52,961 nt of DNA from Bacteroidales bacterium UBA4893 (GCA_002399025.1 DHCV01000020.1:705-53665); one strand, 5' to 3'; positions 18,393-26,788 are shown, counted from the stretch's first letter. Notes: generated by a model not told the origin, from the letters alone. Made by a program: numbers and translations.

Positions 18393-19067
18393 CTAATTAT
18401 TTTTAACTAATTTAAACACTTTATATCCATTACTATTTTCAACCCTACAAAAGTATATTCCTTTTTTAAGAAAACTTAAATTAAGTTTGCTATCATTATG
18501 GATATCTTTATAATATACTTCTCTTCCAAATAAATCAGATATTCTAATTATAGAAGGAGTATTATCAATCTCAATACTAAGGTAATCACTTATTATTGTA
18601 GGATAGACTTTGCAGTTAAAATTACTGTTGTAAACATCTTCCAATCCAACATGATGAAGTTGGATTTCAAATATGCTATCATTATATATTGTATCACTAC
18701 CTATTATTAAATACGATTTCAGTAAAATAGTCGCATCTGTAGCACCAAAATATAGAATTGTATCAAAGGTTTCATTATGAATTGGCAAATAAAGTAGCGA
18801 TTCTTCTTCTATAAAGAATGCAAAATTATCTTGAGTAGGTATAGTATCAAAAAGTAAAGCTACATCACGTATAACATTAAGAAATATTCCTTTTTCTTCA
18901 ATTATAGAAGAAACACTATCATCTAAATCAGAATAAATAAAGAATGTTCGTACAACAAAAGGGTTTGCTTCAGTCTTTTCTACTATAGAATCTAATGTAA
19001 CTATTGTTTGTGAATAGGCTTTTATCCCAAAAATCAATAATAACAAAACTAATAATAACTTTTTCAT
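18393..19067 (-). CDS. T9SS cargo protein (second in operon)
   Basis: Secreted protein of 224 aa with signal peptide MKKLLLVLLLLIFGIKAYSQ. The central region (IYSDLDDSVSSIIEEKGIFL, FDTILYFG, ILLKSYLIIGSDTIYNDSI, HHVGLEDV) is homologous to the centre of the next downstream gene. The C-terminal sorting domain (KVYPTIISDYLSIEIDNTPS.. to KVFKLVKNN) is more diverged. Spaced 8 bp from the gene before it and 4 bp from the one after, so a single operon. No enzymatic motif seen. Confidence 0.83.
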   Translation of the reverse strand: MKKLLLVLLLLIFGIKAYSQTIVTLDSIVEKTEANPFVVRTFFIYSDLDDSVSSIIEEKGIFLNVIRDVALLFDTIPTQDNFAFFIEEESLLYLPIHNETFDTILYFGATDATILLKSYLIIGSDTIYNDSIFEIQLHHVGLEDVYNSNFNCKVYPTIISDYLSIEIDNTPSIIRISDLFGREVYYKDIHNDSKLNLSFLKKGIYFCRVENSNGYKVFKLVKNN

Positions 19068-19075
19068 AAGGCTAA

Positions 19076-19996
19076 TTATTTCTTAATTATCTTCCTGTTA
19101 ATGATTGTGTCGTTATGTTTAAGTTTTAAAATATAGGTTCCTTTCTTTAGAAAGTCTAAATCAATTGTTATGTTATTATATATTTCTTTTCTCAAAACTT
19201 CCCTTCCAAACAAATCAATTACACTTAAACATATTGGATACTTATCCGAACTAATATTTATTTCTTTATCTATTAGTGTTGGATAGACTTTAATCTCTTC
19301 ATCTATTTTTATTTCATCTAAGCCGTAAGTTACTAAACAATCTGTATAGGTGTTTATATAAAGATAATCTTCTCCTTGTTTTACACATAGAAGAGAGGAA
19401 CTTCCTGCATCTATTAAATATCCTGATTCTAAAAACCCTTTAGTATTTCCAATGCCTTCTATCCAAGCAAAACGAAAGTACCCAGTTTCAGTATCATAAA
19501 TATCAAACATTATCCTCTTTAACAATGTTCCATTAACTTCAACTGAGTCTATTAAGTCAACTACTGCATTATCACTCATAAAAAGACCATTATATTCTCC
19601 TCCCATAATAATTGGCTCATTAAATTCATCGCCAACATTGAGATTAAAATTATAAATGATTATTTCTTCATGAGATGCATTATTATTATTCAAGAAATAT
19701 AGATAAACAATATTGGAATCTTCTCTAATTAGATGGTTGCAAGTCCAATTATTCATTGAAGTATCTTCCCATATACAATAATTATTTGTATATACTTTCT
19801 TGTATATCCTATTATCTACTATTGTATCTTCTCCTATTTTGTTGATAATTGTATATACCCCTGTCCCATATCCGTTATTTCTTAATGTATTCCATTGCTT
19901 TGTTGTGTCAACAATAGATTTATTGACTTGAGAAAAACTAAACTTGCTTGAAAGGGTGATTAAGCAAATTACTAAAATAAGGAATAGCTTTTTCAT
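19076..19996 (-). CDS. T9SS cargo protein (first in operon)
   Basis: Secreted protein of 306 aa with signal peptide MKKLFLILVICLITLSSKFSFS. The central domain (VYTIINKIGEDTIVDNRIYKKVY, EEIIIYNFNLNVGDEF, FAWIEGIGNTKGF) follows a beta-rich pattern common in Bacteroidota secreted proteins of unknown function. The end is a T9SS sorting domain (KVYPTLIDKEINISSDKYPI.. to INRKIIKK), nearly identical to the one at the end of the operon. A TAACTTTG -7 element precedes it. Confidence 0.86.
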   Translation of the reverse strand: MKKLFLILVICLITLSSKFSFSQVNKSIVDTTKQWNTLRNNGYGTGVYTIINKIGEDTIVDNRIYKKVYTNNYCIWEDTSMNNWTCNHLIREDSNIVYLYFLNNNNASHEEIIIYNFNLNVGDEFNEPIIMGGEYNGLFMSDNAVVDLIDSVEVNGTLLKRIMFDIYDTETGYFRFAWIEGIGNTKGFLESGYLIDAGSSSLLCVKQGEDYLYINTYTDCLVTYGLDEIKIDEEIKVYPTLIDKEINISSDKYPICLSVIDLFGREVLRKEIYNNITIDLDFLKKGTYILKLKHNDTIINRKIIKK

Positions 19997-20075
19997 ATGG
20001 TTAATTTTGTTTTGTTCTTATTTGTTTTATCTGATAAAATTTGTTTTTCAAATAATTATGCTGCTAAGAATTATG

Positions 20076-20083
20076 CAAAGTTA
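20076..20083 (-). promoter_or_regulatory. Putative promoter of the T9SS cargo operon
   Basis: On the minus strand this reads TAACTTTG (TAnnTTTG), about 80 bp before the ATG at 19996. No clear -33 TTTG. Confidence 0.5.
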
Positions 20084-20212
20084 AAGAATTTTTCCATTTA
20101 TTTGCTTGAAAAGACCTTTTATTTGAATTTTAATCAAATTTCTTTTTTGCGAAATAAGGAAAGAATCTTCTAAAGTCAAGAAAAAATTTATTAAAACAAG
20201 GAATAAATTGTG

Positions 20213-20320
20213 TAAGGTGGCAGGATGCAGTATGTAAGGTGGCAGGATGCAGTATGCAAGGTGGCAGGTTGCTATGTGTAAGGTGGCAGGATGTAGTGTG
20301 CAAGGTGGCAGGATGTAAAA
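20213..20320. repeat. Array of five 22-bp units (core AAGGTGGCAGGATG)
   Basis: Units start at 20213, 20235, 20257, 20279 and 20301. The core is AAGGTGGCAGG(A/T)TG; the spacer is CAGTATG, CTATGTG or TAGTGTG. The two preceding 20-22-bp steps (from about 20171) look like decayed units carrying AAGTCAAG and CAAGGAAT. The array sits within the gene-free stretch 19997-20501, which also holds the promoter at 20076, a weak hairpin (AATCCTTAT at 20324, ATAAGGGTT at 20347) and the terminator at 20402-20448. Confidence 0.88.
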
Positions 20321-20401
20321 TTTAATCCTTATATTAGTAAACTATAATAAGGGTTTGATGAACTTATATCAAATAAAAATAAATTAAGTAGTAATTCTCA
20401 A

Positions 20402-20448
20402 TAAAAAATTAAGGGATTAATCTCTTGGTTTAATGATTTTATCCCTTA
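20402..20448 (-). terminator. Terminator of the alpha/beta-hydrolase gene
   Basis: Perfect 8-bp arms TAAGGGAT (20410-20417) and ATCCCTTA (20441-20448). On the minus strand they run into ATTTTTTA. Confidence 0.7.
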
Positions 20449-20501
20449 GTTTTGATGAAAATTTTACTCTAAATTTGTTTTGAGAAAATTTAGGATGAGG
20501 T

Positions 20502-21266
20502 TTATTTTATAAAGTCTACAATCTCTTTTATCAGCATTGTAGGGTTATCGACCAAAACCCAGTGTCCTGAATTTGGGATTGTCTTTACTTTGGAGTTTTT
20601 AAAGACTTCTTGAAAGCTAATTATATCTTCGTCCAATACATAATTGGAGTTTTCTCCTCTAAGTAGGAGGGTAGGTATATTATTTTCTTGTACTGTAATT
20701 TTTTCCAAAACCTTTGGATAGTCTTTTGCAAGAACAGGTATATTAGATTTCCAGCTTAGATTATTTCTTGAGTAATCTACATTTTTTAATATTATCCCAA
20801 TCAAGTCGGATGGGATATTTTCCTTTGCAAGATGTTCTTTTACTTGTGTTATATTTTGGAATTGAGATATATTGGTTTGAATAAGGGTTGAGGCAAGCAA
20901 GGAATTAATGGTGTTTGTGTTGTATTCTTTAAAATGAATGTCAACAACAATCAGAGCTTTAAAATAATCCTTATCAATATTCATCATTTCCATTGCAATT
21001 TTCCCTCCCATAGAATGACCTATAATAATTGGTTTCTCCAAATCCTTTATGTTGCAAAATCCATATATGACTTCAGCCATTTCCTTATAGGAAAACTCTT
21101 CGGTATGAAAACTTTTACCATGATTAGGTAAGTCGGGAATTATTACATCAAAGCCTTGCGAGGAGAGAAATTTACCAATTGATATCCAATTGTCGCTTAC
21201 TCCCAACCAACCGTGAAGAATAATAATGGGTGTGCCTTGACCATATTGACGAAAGAAGAAATCCAT
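20502..21266 (-). CDS. Alpha/beta-fold hydrolase (YbfF-like esterase)
   Basis: Cytoplasmic hydrolase of 254 aa with no signal peptide. Oxyanion-hole strand IIILHGWLGVSDNW (residues 14-27), PDLPNHGKS (45-52), and the nucleophile elbow IIGHSMGG with Ser85. The likely acid is the Asp in LRGENSNYVLDED (about 206-210) and the His is in NSGHWVLVDNP (about 236). The layout and length match short-chain acyl-ester or thioester hydrolases of the YbfF type. The substrate cannot be read from sequence. It is divergent from rnfA. Confidence 0.88.
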   Translation of the reverse strand: MDFFFRQYGQGTPIIILHGWLGVSDNWISIGKFLSSQGFDVIIPDLPNHGKSFHTEEFSYKEMAEVIYGFCNIKDLEKPIIIGHSMGGKIAMEMMNIDKDYFKALIVVDIHFKEYNTNTINSLLASTLIQTNISQFQNITQVKEHLAKENIPSDLIGIILKNVDYSRNNLSWKSNIPVLAKDYPKVLEKITVQENNIPTLLLRGENSNYVLDEDIISFQEVFKNSKVKTIPNSGHWVLVDNPTMLIKEIVDFIK

Positions 21267-21339
21267 CTTTTGGAGATTAATTTTTAAGTAGTAATTCTAT
21301 ATATCTGTATGCAAAAATATAAAATAAATGGATTATTCT

Positions 21340-21370
21340 TTTGATAGGTTGCAGAATTTTTATAGTTTTG
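21340..21370 (+). promoter_or_regulatory. rnfA promoter
   Basis: TTTG (21340-21343), 19 bp, TAGTTTTG (21363-21370): a full match to the Bacteroidota TTTG-N19-TAnnTTTG promoter, 27 bp before the ATG. Confidence 0.75.
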
Positions 21371-21397
21371 CATGTTAAAACATAAAAGTATTGAACT

Positions 21398-21976
21398 ATG
21401 GAATATGTAGCAATTATTATCTTTGCAGTATTTGTAAACAACGTTATTCTTTCACAATTCTTAGGAATATGTCCTTTCCTTGGAGTTTCCAATAAGGTTT
21501 CGACTGCAATAGGGATGGGTGCAGCAGTTGTTTTTGTTATGACTTTGGCAACTCTTGTAACTTTTTTAATTCAGATTTCTATCCTTGATCCTTTTAATAT
21601 TGGATTCTTACAAACCATAGTCTTTATTTTGGTTATTGCTGCCTTGGTTCAAATGGTTGAAATTATATTAAAGAAGGTTAGTCCTGCTCTTTATCAAGCT
21701 CTTGGAGTTTTTCTTCCCCTAATAACAACCAACTGCGCTGTGCTTGGTGTCGCAATATTAGTTATACAAAAAGATTTTAACCTACTAACTGCACTTGTAT
21801 ATACAATTGGAATGGCGTTAGGCTTTACCCTTGCAATGGTTCTTTTTGCTGGAATTAGAGAGAAGATGGATTTGGTTGGAGTTCCAAAGGGAATGCAAAA
21901 AATGCCAATTGTTCTTGTAACAGCAGGTATTTTGGCTATGGCATTTATGGGCTTTGCTGGATTAGTTAAGATATAA
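21398..21976 (+). CDS. rnfA: Rnf complex membrane subunit A
   Basis: Integral membrane subunit of the Rnf ferredoxin:NAD+ oxidoreductase, which couples electron transfer to Na+ or H+ movement. At 192 aa, six membrane segments are apparent. The start (MEYVAIIIFAVFVNNVILSQFLGICPFLGVS), the central TTNCAVLGVAI and GFTLAMVLFAGIREKMDLV are typical of RnfA/NqrE; both family cysteines (FLGICPFLG and TTNCAVLG), which hold a [2Fe-2S] centre within the membrane, are present. RnfA is favoured over NqrE by the anaerobic context. It normally ends an rnfBCDGEA operon, but here it stands alone with its own promoter. Confidence 0.9.
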   Translation: MEYVAIIIFAVFVNNVILSQFLGICPFLGVSNKVSTAIGMGAAVVFVMTLATLVTFLIQISILDPFNIGFLQTIVFILVIAALVQMVEIILKKVSPALYQALGVFLPLITTNCAVLGVAILVIQKDFNLLTALVYTIGMALGFTLAMVLFAGIREKMDLVGVPKGMQKMPIVLVTAGILAMAFMGFAGLVKI

Positions 21977-22051
21977 TTTACCAAACTCTTAAGCTAAGAT
22001 TTAGGAGGGTTTCTTTTTGAAAAACAATTACTTCTTTATTCAAAATAATAG

Positions 22052-22804
22052 ATGCAAATTTCGGCTGTAATCATAACATTTAATGAGGAAAGAAACATAG
22101 ATAGGTGTATCTCTTCTCTTGTGGGTGTTGTTGATGAGGTTATTATTGTTGATTCTTTATCAACAGACAGAACAAAGGAGATTTGTACTAAATACGAATT
22201 AGTTAAATTCTATTCTCAAGAGTGGTTAGGCTATTCCTCACAAAAGAATTATGCAAATAAATTAGCTTCCAATGAGGCTATACTTTCAATTGATGCCGAT
22301 GAGGTGCTTTCTGCCGAACTCAAACAAAACATTTTAGCTATAAAGGCCCAGTATGATACGATGCCCAACACAATCTTTGAGGTTAAAAGACTGACAAACT
22401 ATTGTGGTTCTTGGATAAAACACTCAGGCTGGTATCCCGACAAAAAGAAAAGAATATTCAATAAGTCCATTCAATGGGTTGGTGATATTCATGAGGAATT
22501 ACTTTATCAGCCCTCAACCAAAACTCAACTCCTTCAAGGAGATTTATATCATTATACCGTTTATAACTCCTCAGAACACATCAAACAAATAGATAAATTC
22601 ACAACCTTATTAGCAAAGCAAGCCCTTGAGAAAGGAAAGAAGGCAAAAAGTTTTGATTTATGGTTTCGTCCTAAATGGAAGTTTTTCAGAGATTACATAA
22701 TAAAACGAGGCTTTCTTGATGGTAGTGCAGGTTATCAAGTATGTAAGATGTCTGCCTTTGCAACCTTTCTAAAATACGCCAAGATTAAAGAAAGCAATAA
22801 ATAA
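22052..22804 (+). CDS. Family 2 glycosyltransferase (LPS-core WaaE/KdtX type)
   Basis: Sugar transferase of 250 aa, GT-A fold. N-terminus ISAVIITFNEERNIDRCISSL, nucleotide-sugar site VDEVIIVDSLSTDRT, and metal-binding DxD as Asp81-Ala-Asp83 (LSIDADEVL). The downstream RRIFNK-like motif (KKKRIFNKSIQWVGDIHEEL) and the basic C-terminal region fit the WaaE-like group that adds a sugar to the lipopolysaccharide core. The next gene, another glycosyltransferase, starts 11 bp later, so both probably act on the same surface glycan. Donor and acceptor are not determinable here. Confidence 0.88.
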   Translation: MQISAVIITFNEERNIDRCISSLVGVVDEVIIVDSLSTDRTKEICTKYELVKFYSQEWLGYSSQKNYANKLASNEAILSIDADEVLSAELKQNILAIKAQYDTMPNTIFEVKRLTNYCGSWIKHSGWYPDKKKRIFNKSIQWVGDIHEELLYQPSTKTQLLQGDLYHYTVYNSSEHIKQIDKFTTLLAKQALEKGKKAKSFDLWFRPKWKFFRDYIIKRGFLDGSAGYQVCKMSAFATFLKYAKIKESNK

Positions 22805-22815
22805 GTATCTGGGTT

Positions 22816-23910
22816 ATGAAAAAGAAAAACATAATTCAAATATTTGCATCAAACACTTGGGGAGGAGGAGAGTTATTTGTCTTTGACCTAACCAATTGCT
22901 TAATTGAAGACAATTATAAAGTCGTTTGCATATTGCGTAAGAGCAAGGTTATTTCGGAGAAAATAAAATCTAAAGACATTGAGTGCTATCAGCTAAAACT
23001 AAAAGGGGTATTTGATTTCTTGTCGGCTCTAAAACTAAAACGCATTGTACAAAAGCATAATATTGACATTATTCACACTCACAACTTCAAAACATCTATA
23101 ACCGCAGTCTATGCCAAAATGTTCTTAAACAAGAATATTAAGATAATTGTTTCAAGGCATTTGGTAAAGAAAGCCAAAACCGATTTCATTCATAATTGGT
23201 TATATAAACATATAGATTATATTTTATTTGTTTCGGACTTAGCTCTTGAAGAATTTCTTATATCAAAGCCAAAGATAGACAAAACTAAGCTCAAAGTTAT
23301 ACATAATAGTGTTATGCCTAACCCTTCACAAGCCAATACTATCGGAATTAGGGAAAGTCTATCTCTTTCTGACCAAACGCAAATAGTTCTTTTTACGGGA
23401 AGAATACATAAGGAGAAAGGATTAGATGTTTTAATAGAATCTATCTACAATCTCAAAGACAAGGATTGTGTTTTGCTTATTGCCGGAGATGGTAAGGAAG
23501 ATTATAAAGCGGAATTAAAAGAAAAGATTAACCATTTAGGCATAAAAGACAAGGTTTTCTTTATGGGTTTTCTAAATAATGTGAGTCCAATAATCAAAGA
23601 ATCAGACTTTGGAGTTTGTCCTTCAATTGGTAGAGAGAGCTTTGGATTATCGGTTGTGGAGTTTATGCTTAATGGCAAAGCTGTAATAACCACTAATAAT
23701 GGGGCTCAGAAAGAGTATATAAAAGACAAAGAAACAGGAATACTTATCCAGCCAAACAATGTTATGGAGCTTACAAATTCAATTGAATTATTATTGACAA
23801 ATAAAGATTTAAGAGAAAGCATTGGGCAAAAAGGCAAAGAGTATTTTGACAAAGAACTTTCTTATGAACAATTTTATAAGAAAATAACTACTATATATAA
23901 TAATGTATAA
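22816..23910 (+). CDS. Family 4 glycosyltransferase
   Basis: GT-B-fold retaining glycosyltransferase of 364 aa. N-terminal acceptor domain (FASNTWGGGELFVFDL, IIHTHNFKTSITAVYAK) and C-terminal nucleotide-sugar domain (VLFTGRIHKEKGLDVLIESI, LLIAGDGKEDY, VFFMGFLNNV). The E-x7-E signature is ESFGLSVVE (about residues 274-282), followed by GKAVITTNNGAQKEYI. Probably adds a sugar to LPS or another envelope glycan together with the upstream GT2. Confidence 0.9.
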   Translation: MKKKNIIQIFASNTWGGGELFVFDLTNCLIEDNYKVVCILRKSKVISEKIKSKDIECYQLKLKGVFDFLSALKLKRIVQKHNIDIIHTHNFKTSITAVYAKMFLNKNIKIIVSRHLVKKAKTDFIHNWLYKHIDYILFVSDLALEEFLISKPKIDKTKLKVIHNSVMPNPSQANTIGIRESLSLSDQTQIVLFTGRIHKEKGLDVLIESIYNLKDKDCVLLIAGDGKEDYKAELKEKINHLGIKDKVFFMGFLNNVSPIIKESDFGVCPSIGRESFGLSVVEFMLNGKAVITTNNGAQKEYIKDKETGILIQPNNVMELTNSIELLLTNKDLRESIGQKGKEYFDKELSYEQFYKKITTIYNNV

Positions 23911-23948
23911 GGTTTTTTTCTTGCATTAACTTAACATTATTATTCTGT

Positions 23949-24014
23949 TTCTTTGAATCTTTATTTCAATTTCTTAAATCTTTATTCTAATTTTCTAACT
24001 CTTGGTTTGGTTAT
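23949..24014. repeat. Three 22-bp units (core TTCT..ATCTTTATT)
   Basis: Units at 23949, 23971 and 23993 all begin TTCT and keep 22-bp phase. The first two share AATCTTTATT, while the third has ACTCTTGGTT. The array sits between convergent genes, next to a bidirectional terminator. Confidence 0.65.
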
Positions 24015-24052
24015 AAATAAATTGACATTTCATTTATAGATTGAGAAACAAA

Positions 24053-24087
24053 AAAAAGGTTACTTATTGTTTACAAGTAACCTTTTT
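24053..24087. terminator. Bidirectional terminator
   Basis: Perfect 13-bp arms AAAAAGGTTACTT (24053-24065) and AAGTAACCTTTTT (24075-24087). It has T runs on both strands and serves the minus-strand oxidoreductase operon and the plus-strand glycosyltransferase. Confidence 0.9.
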
Positions 24088-24109
24088 GATAGAAATTTCA
24101 TTTATATTT

Positions 24110-24661
24110 TTACAGAGTACGAACTGCTTCAACAATTTCTTTTCCTGTTTGAACGGCTTTAAGATTTTCTGGAATCATCTTATGATGACGTTCAGGAAGT
24201 GATTTCATAAGTCCTTTTTCAATAAATTCTTCTGTAACCACAGGTTTTACCTTTAGGAATCCACCAAGAACAATCATGTTGAAAACTTTTGCTAAGCCAA
24301 GTTCTGCTGCCTTTTCAGTTGCTGCAACCTTAAAGATATTAATATCAGTACGTGTTGGAGGTGTATGTATTCCGTTTGGATCATATAATAATAATCCACC
24401 AGGTTTTACACTCTTTTCAAACTTATCAAGTGATTGCTGATTAAGAATGATAGCTGTATCGAATTGACTTATGATTGGAGAACTGATTCTTTCGTCAGAA
24501 ATAATTACTGATACGTTTGCAGTACCTCCACGCATTTCTGGACCATAGGAAGGCATCCAGCTAACTTCTTTATCTTGCATTGCACCTGAATAAGCAAGTA
24601 TTTTGCCCATTGATAGAACTCCTTGTCCACCAAATCCGGCTATAATGATTTCTTCTGTCAT
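24110..24661 (-). CDS. 2-oxoacid:ferredoxin oxidoreductase gamma subunit
   Basis: Gamma (catalytic-domain III) subunit of 183 aa. It begins EEIIIAGFGGQGVLSMGKILAYSG and contains PSYGPEMRGGTANVSVIIS and the Rossmann-like core seen in POR/KOR/VOR gamma chains. It helps bind CoA and form the active heteromer. It is the last gene of a four-gene operon, 16 bp after the beta subunit. The alpha chain suggests 3-methyl-2-oxobutanoate (branched-chain) specificity, but 2-oxoglutarate cannot be excluded from sequence. Confidence 0.93.
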   Translation of the reverse strand: MTEEIIIAGFGGQGVLSMGKILAYSGAMQDKEVSWMPSYGPEMRGGTANVSVIISDERISSPIISQFDTAIILNQQSLDKFEKSVKPGGLLLYDPNGIHTPPTRTDINIFKVAATEKAAELGLAKVFNMIVLGGFLKVKPVVTEEFIEKGLMKSLPERHHKMIPENLKAVQTGKEIVEAVRTL

Positions 24662-24677
24662 TGCTTTATTATTTTAA

Positions 24678-25457
24678 TTATTTTTGAACTATTTCTCCAT
24701 CAACCTTAATATCGCCAATAGGATACTTAACAAACATATTTTCTACCATCCACTCATTAGCTTTTGGTGCAGTCATTTTCCAACCTGAATTACAATTTGA
24801 AACTACTTCAACAAATGATGTTCCTTTTTTGTTCTTTTGGTTTTCAAATGCTTGACGAACTGCTTTCTTGGCTTTTCTAACTGCTGCAGAAGTATGAACA
24901 GATTGACGAGTAACAAAATATGTTCCTGGCAATTGTGCCAATAGTTCAGTAATTTGTAATGGATAACCATTTAACTCAACCGTACGTCCATAAGGAGAGG
25001 TTGCTGTTTGCATTCCAATTAGGGTTGTTGGAGCCATTTGACCACCGGTCATACCATAAATACCATTATTAATGAAGATGATAACAATATTCTCACCACG
25101 ATTACAAGCATGAATTGTTTCTGCTGTTCCGATAGCTGCTAAGTCTCCATCTCCTTGATAAGTGAATGTATGATGATCTGGATTCAATCTTTGAATTGCT
25201 GTTGCCAAAGCTGGAGCTCTTCCGTGAGCTGCTCCAAGTGAGTCAACTTCAAAATAATTATAAGCTAATACTGAGCAGCCTACTGGTGCAATGCAAATAG
25301 CCTTATCTTGAATACCCATCTCTTCAATTACTTCAGCAATAATACGGTGTGTGGTTCCGTGTCCACAACCAGGACAATAGTGCATAATCTTGTCAGTTAG
25401 CACATCTGTTTTCTTGTAAACCAAGTTTTCTGGTTTAACTATATCTTGATTAAACAT
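24678..25457 (-). CDS. 2-oxoacid:ferredoxin oxidoreductase beta (TPP) subunit
   Basis: TPP- and [4Fe-4S]-binding subunit of 259 aa. MHYCPGCGHGTTHRI gives cluster cysteines, with another in CIAPVGCSV. The TPP/Mg site is GDGDLAAIGTAETIHACNRG followed by FINNGIYGMTGGQMAPTT. It carries out oxidative decarboxylation together with the alpha and gamma chains. The gene lies 3 bp from the alpha gene. The size and the separate ferredoxin subunit match the four-chain VOR/KOR architecture rather than the fused pyruvate enzyme encoded at 7471-11004. Confidence 0.95.
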   Translation of the reverse strand: MFNQDIVKPENLVYKKTDVLTDKIMHYCPGCGHGTTHRIIAEVIEEMGIQDKAICIAPVGCSVLAYNYFEVDSLGAAHGRAPALATAIQRLNPDHHTFTYQGDGDLAAIGTAETIHACNRGENIVIIFINNGIYGMTGGQMAPTTLIGMQTATSPYGRTVELNGYPLQITELLAQLPGTYFVTRQSVHTSAAVRKAKKAVRQAFENQKNKKGTSFVEVVSNCNSGWKMTAPKANEWMVENMFVKYPIGDIKVDGEIVQK

Positions 25458-25460
25458 ATA

Positions 25461-26549
25461 CTATTTTCTTTTAATGATTTTTTCTTCTAATGCTTCCAAT
25501 ACTTCTTGAGGAGTATGAATAATTCCTCCATAACGGCCGAAATGTTCAACTGGACAACGGAACTGTGCTGCTAAACGAACATCTTCTACCATCTGACCTG
25601 CACTCATTTCAACAGCAAGCATACCTTTTACTTTGGTTGAAAGTTCTGCAATTTTCTTTTTTGGGAAAGGGAATAGGGTGATAAGTCTTAGAATACCAAT
25701 CTTATATCCTTTTTCTTTTCCTAACTGCATAGCTTTTTCTGCAATACGTGCACTTGAACCATAAGCAACAAAAATATAATCAGCATCATCGCAGTTAATG
25801 GCTTCGAAACGAACTTCTTTCTCTTCCATTTCTCTGTATTTTGCTTGTAATTTGTGATTATGTTGTTCTTGTTTTGCAGAATCAAGTTCCAATGAAGTAA
25901 TAATATGATGATCTCTGTCAGCAGGCTTTCCAAAACTTGCCCAAGGAGCATTCTTTCTCAATTCTTCATCGGTCCAACGAGGAACATAGTCCCCAACATA
26001 AAGTTTTTCCATAACTTGTCCAATTGCACCATCAGACAAAATCATAACAGGGTTACGATACTTAAATGCTATTTCCCAACCAAGAAATACAAAGTCATAC
26101 ATTTCTTGAACTGTTGCAGGAGCAAGTACAAATAGTTGATAGTCTCCGTGACCACCACCCTTTGTTGCTTGGAAATAGTCTGCTTGTGAAGGCTGAATTG
26201 TTCCTAAGCCAGGACCTCCACGTACAACGTTTACAACCAATGCAGGAAGTTCTGCACCAGCAAGATATGTTAATCCTTCTGCCATTAGACTTATACCAGG
26301 AGATGAAGATGAAGTCATAACTTTCTTTCCAACTCCAGCTCCTCCATATACCATGTTAATTGAAGATGTTTCACTCTCTGCCTGAAGTACCACCATGCCT
26401 GTTCTTTCCCAAGGCTTTTCTGCCATAAGATATTCCATAACTTCAGATTGAGGAGTGATAGGATAGCCAAAGTATCCATCACAACCAGAGCGAATTGCAG
26501 CTTCTGCAATTGCTTCGTTGCCTTTCATTAATTTTAGCTCTTTTGCCAT
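25461..26549 (-). CDS. vorB: Branched-chain 2-oxoacid:ferredoxin oxidoreductase alpha subunit
   Basis: Alpha subunit of 362 aa. LMKGNEAIAEAAIRSGCDGYFGYPITPQSE is the pyrimidine-binding domain; GVGKKVMTSSSSPGISLMAEGL and GGPGLGTIQPSQADYFQATK follow, and the C-terminal transketolase-like domain includes FVAYGSSARIAEKAM. Overall it is closest, from memory of the family, to VorB (3-methyl-2-oxobutanoate:ferredoxin oxidoreductase). The lack of an N-terminal gamma fusion argues against the long KorA form common in Bacteroides. Products would be branched-chain acyl-CoA and reduced ferredoxin. Confidence 0.9.
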   Translation of the reverse strand: MAKELKLMKGNEAIAEAAIRSGCDGYFGYPITPQSEVMEYLMAEKPWERTGMVVLQAESETSSINMVYGGAGVGKKVMTSSSSPGISLMAEGLTYLAGAELPALVVNVVRGGPGLGTIQPSQADYFQATKGGGHGDYQLFVLAPATVQEMYDFVFLGWEIAFKYRNPVMILSDGAIGQVMEKLYVGDYVPRWTDEELRKNAPWASFGKPADRDHHIITSLELDSAKQEQHNHKLQAKYREMEEKEVRFEAINCDDADYIFVAYGSSARIAEKAMQLGKEKGYKIGILRLITLFPFPKKKIAELSTKVKGMLAVEMSAGQMVEDVRLAAQFRCPVEHFGRYGGIIHTPQEVLEALEEKIIKRK

Positions 26550-26569
26550 TTTCTATAATGTTTTATTCG

Positions 26570-26788
26570 TTATTTTTTTTCTTTGTAAACAGTGATTACT
26601 CCGTCAGGACATACCATTGCACAAGATGCACAACCGATACACTCATCAATGATTGCTTCTGAATAATTATATCCTTTACCATTTACGTTTTTTGCTAAAG
26701 CGAGTACGCTCTTAGGACATGCTACAACGCAAACTCCACAGCCTTTACAACGCTCTTTATCAATTACAACTGTTCCTTTTACTGCCAT
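26570..26788 (-). CDS. 2-oxoacid oxidoreductase delta subunit, 2x[4Fe-4S] ferredoxin
   Basis: Small ferredoxin of 72 aa with two cluster motifs: CKGCGVCVVACPKS (about residues 14-27) and CIGCASCAMVCP (about 50-61). First gene of the operon, 20 bp before the alpha gene. It carries electrons from the TPP subunit to external ferredoxin, as in four-subunit VOR/KOR enzymes. Confidence 0.95.
   Translation of the reverse strand: MAVKGTVVIDKERCKGCGVCVVACPKSVLALAKNVNGKGYNYSEAIIDECIGCASCAMVCPDGVITVYKEKK

Noticed and set aside
21277..21492. Minus-strand ORF across the rnfA start
   Set aside because: It overlaps the rnfA promoter and coding start in antisense, and its sequence is low-complexity.
24110..26788. 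2-oxoglutarate:ferredoxin oxidoreductase (KorABCD) as a firm name
   Set aside because: The alpha chain resembles VorB more than KorA in memory; substrate cannot be proved without alignment, so only the alpha subunit got a symbol.
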